NCBI GenBank assembly: GCA_937873545.1
Contig: CALMWI010000019.1
Span: 1-13,301 of the forward strand
DNA from: an uncultured bacterium
Lineage (GTDB): Bacteria; UBA4055
Reading direction: 5' to 3'
Length of the DNA: 13,301 bases
The translations under genes were made by a program, and so were the position numbers. A model generated the notes under the pieces. That model did no database searches. It was not told where the DNA came from and saw only the letters and a program-made list of their open reading frames with translations. Shown here piece by piece: positions 7,731 to 13,301 of this stretch (position 1 is the first letter of the stretch; each line of letters starts with the position of its first letter).

Positions 7731-8984
7731 CTAGTAATTTTTATGTTTAACGTAATCAAGCGATTCCGCGACCATATCGACGGTATGCTTCAGATCCGCT
7801 TCGGTATGCCTGTGGCAGATATATCCGTGATGGAAAGGCTGCATGAATACGCCTCTTCTGATCAGCTGAGCAAAGAAATCCGTTCTTCTAGCTTTATATT
7901 TTTTGTAAACGTCCTTTTCAAAGGTTATGAACTGCATCGGCGGAATACCTGAAAGCTCGGCTCCGATATCGGCGGCATCGCATACTTTTTTCAGATCGGC
8001 GTTGAACTTCTCGCCTTTTTTCCAGAGTTTTCCGAGCACATCGTCCCTTTCCATGATCTCGAGGGTCTTTAGTGCAGCGGCCATCGGGATGGTGTTCGGG
8101 AAGAAAGTCGAAGATACGAAAACTTCTTTCTTTATCTTGGACATGAATTCAGTTTTACCTACGACCGCGCTTAATGCGTAACCGTTCGCGAGTGCTTTGC
8201 CGAATGTGCTCAGGTCTGGAGTCACGCCGTAAAGTTTCTGCGCTCCGCCTAAAGACAGTCTGAATCCTGATCTTATTTCGTCGAATATAAGAACTGTACC
8301 GTATTTGTCGGCCAAAGCTCTTACGCCTTCCAGGAATCCTTTTTTGGGAGACTGAAGCTGTTCGCCGAGAGGGTGTCCGAAAGGAGTTACGATAATTGCA
8401 GCCGTGTCGTTTCCATGCTCTTTCATAAGAGCTTCAAGTTCATCTAAATCGTTATAATGAAATTCGAGTGTGTCTTCATATAATTTTTTCGGAACGCCGC
8501 CTTTTACTTCCACGCACCAGTCATCCCAGCCGTGATATCCGCATCTGATAACTTTCAATCTGTTTGTATATCCTCTTGCGACCCTTACCGCTAAAGTCGT
8601 AGCGTCAGAACCTGTTTTTACGAATACGGTCATTTCGGCGCACGGTATAAGTTCCCTCAATTTTTTTGCGAGTACATTCTGAAGCGGCTGGGTAAGCGAA
8701 AAGCAGTTGCCGTATTCTCTTATCTGTTTTATCGCAGCTTCGTCAACTTCTTCCTCCCTGTATCCAAGAATTATCGGGCCGTAAGCGCACAGATAGTCTA
8801 TGTATTCGTTCCCGTCAATATCCTGAACCCTGCATCCTTTTCCTTTTTCAAAGTAAATAGGATACTCGCCTTCCACGAAATTGTAAGGTCTTCTGATACC
8901 GAGAACTCCGCCCGGTGTAAAGCCCTGTGCCGTTTCAAATTCGGCCATGCTTTTTGTTAAATTCAGATGAGGTGCTTCTTTCAT
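7731..8984 (-). CDS. kat: Class III aminotransferase, probable 3-aminobutyryl-CoA aminotransferase (Kat)
   Basis: A 417-residue fold-type I PLP aminotransferase of the glutamate-1-semialdehyde aminotransferase-like branch. Seen: the phosphate and cofactor region TGSDATTLAVRVAR (124-137), the aromatic YHGWDDW motif (150-156), the PLP nitrogen-binding aspartate in FDEIRSGFR (D235) and the Schiff-base lysine in FGKALANG (K263). Its place next to kce, where lysine fermenters usually carry the ammonia lyase kal, matches the published Kat variant, an acyl-CoA beta-transaminase. Kat converts 3-aminobutyryl-CoA plus 2-oxoglutarate to acetoacetyl-CoA plus glutamate. A homology-only annotation would probably call it glutamate-1-semialdehyde 2,1-aminomutase, but no haem gene is near. 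The ATG at 8984 has GGAG seven nt upstream. Substrate and amino acceptor are inferred from context. Confidence 0.83.
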   Translation of the reverse strand: MKEAPHLNLTKSMAEFETAQGFTPGGVLGIRRPYNFVEGEYPIYFEKGKGCRVQDIDGNEYIDYLCAYGPIILGYREEEVDEAAIKQIREYGNCFSLTQPLQNVLAKKLRELIPCAEMTVFVKTGSDATTLAVRVARGYTNRLKVIRCGYHGWDDWCVEVKGGVPKKLYEDTLEFHYNDLDELEALMKEHGNDTAAIIVTPFGHPLGEQLQSPKKGFLEGVRALADKYGTVLIFDEIRSGFRLSLGGAQKLYGVTPDLSTFGKALANGYALSAVVGKTEFMSKIKKEVFVSSTFFPNTIPMAAALKTLEIMERDDVLGKLWKKGEKFNADLKKVCDAADIGAELSGIPPMQFITFEKDVYKKYKARRTDFFAQLIRRGVFMQPFHHGYICHRHTEADLKHTVDMVAESLDYVKHKNY

Positions 8985-9010
8985 AGCTGTACTCCGTGAT
9001 ATTTTAAATT

Positions 9011-10195
9011 TTATAATTCTGCGTTCTCAACCAGCATTGCTATTCCCATACCTGTACCTATGCAGAGCGATGCGATGCCGTATCTTTTTTTCTGTTTTTT
9101 CAGTTCGTGAAGAAGTGTTACAAGAATCCTCGCTCCCGACGCGCCGATAGGATGTCCTATGGCGATAGCGCCGCCATTGATATTTATCTTTTCAGCCGGA
9201 ATTCCAAGCTCTTTGGCAACTGCAGCAGCCTGTGCGGCAAACGCTTCGTTAAGCTCGAACAGATCAATATCTTCGATCTTCATGTTCTGGTCTTTTAAAA
9301 GTTTTCTGACGGCAAATAAGGGTCCCATTCCCATAATGTCCGGTCTTAATCCGACTAGCGCAAATCCCTTTATATAAGCGAAAGGTTTTACCCCAAGCTC
9401 ATTTGCCTTGTCTTCCGACATTACTATCATAGCAGCAGCTCCGTCGTTGATCCCGGAAGCGTTACCCGCGGTTACGGTTCCGTCCTTAACAAAGGCAGGT
9501 TTGAGCTGAGCCAGTTTCTCAACAGTAGTGCTTTCCCTGACATATTCGTCCGAAGCAAAAACGATCTCTTCCTTTTTCTGCTTTATAACGATCGGGATTA
9601 TCTCCCCGTCGAATTTTCCTTCGATCTTGGCTTTTCCGGCTTTCTGCTGGCTTTTTGCCGCAAGTTCATCCTGTTCAGCTCTGGATATGTTAAATTCTTT
9701 AGCTACATTCTCTGCCGTTATACCCATGTGATAGTTGTTTATCGGGCATGTTAGTCCGTCGAATACCATCGCGTCTATAACTTCGCTGTTGCCCATTCTG
9801 TAACCTGTTCTTGCTCCTTTCAGATAATACGGCGCGTTCGACATACTCTCCATACCGCCGGCAAGAACGATTTCCGCCTGACCCAGCATGACCGAATTAT
9901 AAGCAAGCCCCACAGCGTGCAGACCTGATCCGCAAACGGTATTTACCGTAGAAGCAGGAACTTCGACCGGAATTCCCGCCTTTATCGCTGCCTGTCTTGC
10001 CGGATTCTGCCCGTTACCGGCCTGCAGAACGTTCCCGAGATAAACTTCCTGTATTTCAGATGCTTTTATTCCTGATCTTTCTATAACGCCTTTAACTATT
10101 CTTGCGCCTATTTCAACCGCGGGTAAAGAGGAAAGCGATCCGCCGAAAGAACCGACGCCTGATCTGTAAGGGCTTACAATAACTGTTTTTTTCAT
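9011..10195 (-). CDS. atoB: Acetyl-CoA C-acetyltransferase (thiolase)
   Basis: Degradative or biosynthetic-type thiolase that interconverts acetoacetyl-CoA plus CoA with two acetyl-CoA. The 394-residue length is standard. The catalytic set is complete: the nucleophile in NTVCGSG (C88), the histidine in GGAIAIGHPIGASG (H348) and the C-terminal acid/base cysteine in SLCIGTGMG (C378), nearly the numbering of the Zoogloea enzyme. It is the first gene of the operon, 26 bp before the aminotransferase. The frame extends to a GTG at 10207, but the ATG at 10195, with GGTGG five nt upstream and a normal MKKTVIVSPYRS beginning, is the better start. In this operon it would consume the acetoacetyl-CoA made by the aminotransferase and CoA-transferase and supply the acetyl-CoA that Kce needs. 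The symbol thlA would serve equally well. Confidence 0.95.
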   Translation of the reverse strand: MKKTVIVSPYRSGVGSFGGSLSSLPAVEIGARIVKGVIERSGIKASEIQEVYLGNVLQAGNGQNPARQAAIKAGIPVEVPASTVNTVCGSGLHAVGLAYNSVMLGQAEIVLAGGMESMSNAPYYLKGARTGYRMGNSEVIDAMVFDGLTCPINNYHMGITAENVAKEFNISRAEQDELAAKSQQKAGKAKIEGKFDGEIIPIVIKQKKEEIVFASDEYVRESTTVEKLAQLKPAFVKDGTVTAGNASGINDGAAAMIVMSEDKANELGVKPFAYIKGFALVGLRPDIMGMGPLFAVRKLLKDQNMKIEDIDLFELNEAFAAQAAAVAKELGIPAEKININGGAIAIGHPIGASGARILVTLLHELKKQKKRYGIASLCIGTGMGIAMLVENAEL

Positions 10196-10233
10196 TTTTA
10201 CCACCACTTTTAAGTTAATTTAACGGGGTAATA

Positions 10234-10262
10234 TATATAATATATTTAATAATCTAAGTCAA
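10234..10262 (-). promoter_or_regulatory. Sigma70-type promoter of the lysine operon
   Basis: On the minus strand TTGACT (10262-10257) is followed by exactly 17 bp and then TATATA (10239-10234), which lies within an extended AT-rich run. The predicted transcript starts near 10227, leaving a leader of about 32 nt before the thiolase ATG, too short for a riboswitch. It is the only strong promoter match seen for the ten-gene operon. Confidence 0.65.
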
Positions 10263-10346
10263 ATATATTTGTTATCTGAAAATAATCCGATTTTTCATTT
10301 GTATAAATCCGGCTGTTTATATAAATTGCTTTATCTGTAAATTACC

Positions 10347-10351
10347 GGGAG
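10347..10351 (+). promoter_or_regulatory. Ribosome binding site deciding the TTG start of the cyclase gene
   Basis: GGGAG ends 5 nt before the TTG at 10357. Upstream in-frame codons back to the TAA at 10255 include no ATG, GTG or TTG start, and the next downstream ATG would remove the metal-binding Asp30, so this TTG is the only sensible start. Confidence 0.6.
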
Positions 10352-10356
10352 ACTGT

Positions 10357-13301
10357 TTGAAGAAACTTATACCGAACATTATAGCATACAAATTTGAAAA
10401 TAAAGAATACTCCGGTTCATTAACAGGGTCGGTTCTCTCTCTGGATCTTAAAGGATTCACAAAAATGACAGAAGAACTTATGAAAACCGGAAAATACGGC
10501 GCGGAGACCCTATCGGATGTTATCAATACAGTTTTCGAGCCTGTGATCAGGATAATTCACGAGAACGGCGGTTTTGTTTCAGCTTTTATCGGCGATGCTA
10601 TTACTGCCGTTTTTCCGGGAGAATTCTCTGAGAATTCAATAGTTTCAGCTGAAAACATATTAAGTGATTTCAAAAAGAAAATCACCATCAATATAGAAAA
10701 AAAAAGATTCAATATAGAAGTCAGAATAGGAATTGCCTTCGGGAAAATTGAATGGAGGATAATTAACGCAGATAAGAGAAGCGTATATTATTTTTTCGGG
10801 GATACGGTCTATAGCGCAGCCGATGCTCAACAGTCTGCTGAATCCGGTAACTACAAAATGGTTAAAGACAGAGTTAAACGGTCTTTTAAAATTGAGAAGT
10901 TCAAAAGCCTGAAAGCGGATAAGATTAATTTAAGAACTTTGAAAAGGTTCATTCCCGATAATGTGATAACTATGAATACCACAGGGGAATTCAGGGAGAT
11001 CGTATCGGTTTTTATATCATTTGACGAGAAAAAACTTGATACAGAGTCCTTTTCTAAATTTTTATGCGACAGGAGCCTTCAGTATAAAGGTTATCTGAAC
11101 AAGATCGATTTTGGAGACAAAGGCGGTATAGCTCTGATCATCTTTGGAGCGCCAACTGCGTTCGAGAACTCGCCGGAGAATGCCGTCAGCTTCGCTTTTG
11201 ACACCGTGAAAACTTTCAGAGGATTGAAGATCGGAATAGCGGGTGGAACGGCTTTCTGCGGTTTTGTCGGAAGTTCTGAGCGTAACGAATATACCGCTCT
11301 CGGCAAAGTCGTAAATCTGTCTGCGAGACTGTTGACCAGATGCAGTGAAAACAGTATCGTGCTAGACGAAAAAACTGCGCGTTTTGATTTTAAGAATTTC
11401 GCTGTAAAAAAACTCGGTTCATTCGAATTTAAGGGGTTCGAAGGCAAATTGAAAATATTCGCACCGGAAAGATCTCAAAAAAAGGCGGGAAAGGCGGAGA
11501 AGAACATATTTGTCGGCCGTACGAAAGAAATAAATGATATCCTGAAGTTCACAGAGCCCTTATTTAAAAACAGATCTTCAGGGATATTTCAGATAAACGG
11601 AGATCCCGGCATAGGAAAATCCAAGCTTATTAACGCTGCAAGACAGCAGATAGAGAAAAAAGGCGCTGACTGGTTTTATCTTTCATGCGATGATATTCTT
11701 AAAAAGAGCTTTAATCCGTTCGTTTATTTTTTTAACAATTTTTTCGGGATCAATGACAGTAATGCCGTGTCTGAAAATCTCCGGTTATTTTCTGCTAAGT
11801 TCTCTACACTAAATAAACAGATGTCCGGTGACGGTTTAATTAATTTTGAGGCTATGAAATATTTCATCGGAAGGCTGTCGGGTATAGAAATAAAAGACCC
11901 TGTCTTTGAAAAGCTTGAAAAAAGGGAAGTTTATGAAAACACTCTTTTCTCGATCAGGAGTTTTTTTCATCTTCAATCAAGATTATCACCCGTAGTAATA
12001 GAAATTGACGATATACACAACATCGATAAGTGCTCAAAGGAAGCTGTTGAGGCAATATTCAGAAACAGCGAAATGATCCCTGTCTGCCTGATCGCATCGT
12101 CAAGATTCGGCAGCGGCGGAGAGATATTCGATCTGAGTCTTAAAGACATTGCTGTAACAAACATGAACCTGACTTCTCTTGACCGGAAAAGCGTAGATGC
12201 TCTTGCGGAAAATGTTCTCGGTTCAAAGATATCTCAAGACCTTTCTGATCTTTTGTGGCAGAAGAGCGGCGGAAATCCTTTTTTTGCCGAACAGACCGTA
12301 CTCTACCTTAAAGAGTCGGGCAGTATAATAAAAAAGGGACAGAATACCGAATTAAGATCAGCCGGCCTTGTTATACCGGAAAGGATATCCTCAATAATAA
12401 TTTCCCGTATAGATAAGCTCGCCTCCGAATTGCAGGAACTTATCCGCACGGCCAGCGTACTTGGCAAAGAATTCAGCGTAAAACTCCTTTCAGCGGTGCT
12501 TAACAAAAAGGATCTTTCGGCAAATCTTGATAAAGCCGAGAACGAAGCTATCTGGGATAGAACATCTGAGATCTTCTATATTTTCAGGCATGCGCTGTTA
12601 AGGGATACAGTATATGAGATGCAGCTTAAAAAAACTCTCCGGGGTCTTCACCTGACTACGGCGAAAACAATAGAGAAGATCTATTCGAACGAGATCGAAA
12701 AACATTTGGGCGATCTGGCTTACCACTACGAAAAAGCCGAGATCAGAGATAAAACTAAAAAATATCTGGATCTTGCCGGGGATTTCTGTACAAACAATTT
12801 CATGAACAGTGAAGCTGAAAAATATTATTCCAAACTGCTTGAGTACTGCGACACTGACCTTGAGACAGCCATCGCGAAAAAAAATCTCGGAGATGTTATT
12901 TTCAGGCAGGGAGAATGGAAATATGCCGAAAGGATCCTAAGACAGAGCTGCGCTTCTGCAAAAAGATCAGGCGATCCAAAGCAGATAATTGTATCTGGTA
13001 TTTCTCTTGCTGAGCTGATCGGCGAAAGAGGAGAATTCGACAAAGCGCTCAACCTCTTTGAGAAATTTCTGAAAATAGCTGAGAAGAACCGCCTTACAGA
13101 GCAGAAATATCATCTGTATGTAAATCTGGGTGTGGTAATAAGGCAGCTTTCTACCGGTAACGACAAAGCGGTAAAATATTATAAAAAGGCTCTCCGTTAT
13201 TTTAAGAAAAAGAAATGTTTCAGCGTCATAACTGCTATTTACGATAATCTCGGGGTCACATATTCAAATATGGGCGACTACAAAAAGGCTGAATATTTTT
13301 T
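10357..13301 (+). CDS. Tandem class III adenylate cyclase with STAND/AAA NTPase and TPR repeats (partial, C-terminus off the right edge)
   Basis: Large cytosolic signalling protein, 981 codons visible, running off the right edge. Domain order: cyclase domain C1 (about 23-160), cyclase domain C2 (about 214-370), AAA_16/STAND-type NTPase (about 383-760), then TPR-like helices (about 780 onward). C1 has both metal-binding aspartates, in SLDLKGFT (D30) and FIGDAITAVF (D80), but lacks the transition-state Asn/Arg pair (VYSAAD at 151-156). C2 shows the reverse: VVNLSARL keeps N320 and R324, while its metal-site region is altered. K249 (LNK) and T313 (YTALG) fit the adenine-recognition positions of soluble adenylyl cyclase, so ATP is the likely substrate. 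The NTPase has FVGRTKE, Walker A GDPGIGKS (415-422), Walker B VIEIDD (D551, D552), GNPFF (639-643) and ASVLGKEF (699-706). No membrane segment is seen. The layout matches mammalian ADCY10. Activation signal and target are unknown. The TTG start suggests modest expression. Confidence 0.88.
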   Translation, partial: MKKLIPNIIAYKFENKEYSGSLTGSVLSLDLKGFTKMTEELMKTGKYGAETLSDVINTVFEPVIRIIHENGGFVSAFIGDAITAVFPGEFSENSIVSAENILSDFKKKITINIEKKRFNIEVRIGIAFGKIEWRIINADKRSVYYFFGDTVYSAADAQQSAESGNYKMVKDRVKRSFKIEKFKSLKADKINLRTLKRFIPDNVITMNTTGEFREIVSVFISFDEKKLDTESFSKFLCDRSLQYKGYLNKIDFGDKGGIALIIFGAPTAFENSPENAVSFAFDTVKTFRGLKIGIAGGTAFCGFVGSSERNEYTALGKVVNLSARLLTRCSENSIVLDEKTARFDFKNFAVKKLGSFEFKGFEGKLKIFAPERSQKKAGKAEKNIFVGRTKEINDILKFTEPLFKNRSSGIFQINGDPGIGKSKLINAARQQIEKKGADWFYLSCDDILKKSFNPFVYFFNNFFGINDSNAVSENLRLFSAKFSTLNKQMSGDGLINFEAMKYFIGRLSGIEIKDPVFEKLEKREVYENTLFSIRSFFHLQSRLSPVVIEIDDIHNIDKCSKEAVEAIFRNSEMIPVCLIASSRFGSGGEIFDLSLKDIAVTNMNLTSLDRKSVDALAENVLGSKISQDLSDLLWQKSGGNPFFAEQTVLYLKESGSIIKKGQNTELRSAGLVIPERISSIIISRIDKLASELQELIRTASVLGKEFSVKLLSAVLNKKDLSANLDKAENEAIWDRTSEIFYIFRHALLRDTVYEMQLKKTLRGLHLTTAKTIEKIYSNEIEKHLGDLAYHYEKAEIRDKTKKYLDLAGDFCTNNFMNSEAEKYYSKLLEYCDTDLETAIAKKNLGDVIFRQGEWKYAERILRQSCASAKRSGDPKQIIVSGISLAELIGERGEFDKALNLFEKFLKIAEKNRLTEQKYHLYVNLGVVIRQLSTGNDKAVKYYKKALRYFKKKKCFSVITAIYDNLGVTYSNMGDYKKAEYF

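Larger units (their letters stand above)
10196..10356. other. Divergent intergenic region between the lysine operon and the cyclase gene
   Basis: About 160 bp, very AT-rich. It holds the leftward operon promoter and must also hold the rightward cyclase promoter, for which only weak -10-like elements are visible (TATAAA at 10302-10307 and TATATA at 10318-10323, neither with a good -35). A perfect 10-bp palindrome, AAATATATTT (10261-10270), abuts the operon -35 and could be part of an operator, although such AT palindromes arise easily by chance. No small ORF, hairpin terminator or RNA gene is recognised. Confidence 0.5.

Noticed and set aside
7731..8984. Glutamate-1-semialdehyde 2,1-aminomutase for haem synthesis
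   Set aside because: Fold and motifs alone would allow it, but the gene sits between thiolase and kce in a lysine operon with no haem gene nearby, and it fills the exact step left by the missing kal.
10261..10270. Perfect palindrome AAATATATTT as a defined operator
   Set aside because: It is a low-complexity AT sequence in an AT-rich spacer and such palindromes are expected by chance. It is kept only as a note in the intergenic entry.
10302..10323. Promoter of the cyclase gene at TATAAA or TATATA
   Set aside because: Neither has a recognisable -35 at 16-18 bp, so no promoter call is made.
11091..11447. Reading frame of 118 codons on the minus strand opposite the cyclase
   Set aside because: It is antisense to the conserved second cyclase domain, has a skewed Ser/Pro/Leu composition and resembles no family. 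It is a shadow of the coding strand, as are the plus-strand frames across the lysine operon.

Overview
The window reads as part of the genome of an anaerobic, amino-acid-fermenting bacterium. Ten genes on the minus strand, read right to left from about 10.2 kb off the left edge, form one tightly packed lysine-fermentation operon: thiolase, class III aminotransferase (kat-like), kce, atoD, atoA, kdd, kamA, kamB, kamC and the first 227 codons of kamD. kamE would be expected just beyond the left edge. Gaps between genes are 11 to 35 bp, and four junctions overlap: atoD/atoA, kamA/kamB, kamB/kamC and kamC/kamD. A good sigma70-like promoter (TTGACT, 17 bp, TATATA) lies just upstream of the thiolase. 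No lineage marker is present. The combination of kce with an acyl-CoA beta-transaminase was described for Candidatus Cloacimonas and other anaerobic-digester bacteria, so a relative of those is a reasonable but unproven guess.

The genes can be placed on a pathway. KamA makes beta-lysine from lysine. KamD with the off-window KamE moves the second amino group to give 3,5-diaminohexanoate, with KamB and KamC as the probable reactivation machinery. Kdd oxidises this to 3-keto-5-aminohexanoate. Kce cleaves that with acetyl-CoA to acetoacetate plus 3-aminobutyryl-CoA. The classical next enzyme, the ammonia lyase Kal, is absent. Its place is taken by a PLP aminotransferase that would give acetoacetyl-CoA directly. 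AtoDA activates the acetoacetate and the thiolase splits acetoacetyl-CoA into acetyl-CoA. On paper this takes lysine to acetyl units with surplus NADH, instead of the classical acetate plus butyrate.

A 160-bp AT-rich divergent intergenic region separates the operon from a plus-strand gene that starts at a TTG at 10357 and runs off the right edge (981 codons visible). It encodes a large multidomain signalling protein: two tandem class III nucleotide cyclase domains, a STAND/AAA-type P-loop NTPase module, then TPR-like helical repeats. The layout matches mammalian soluble adenylyl cyclase (ADCY10). The catalytic residues appear split between the two cyclase domains so that only one composite active site could be built. 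Nothing in the sequence links this cyclase to lysine metabolism except its divergent position.

No tRNA, rRNA, CRISPR array, insertion sequence or convincing rho-independent terminator was seen. No gene-free stretch exceeds about 160 bp.
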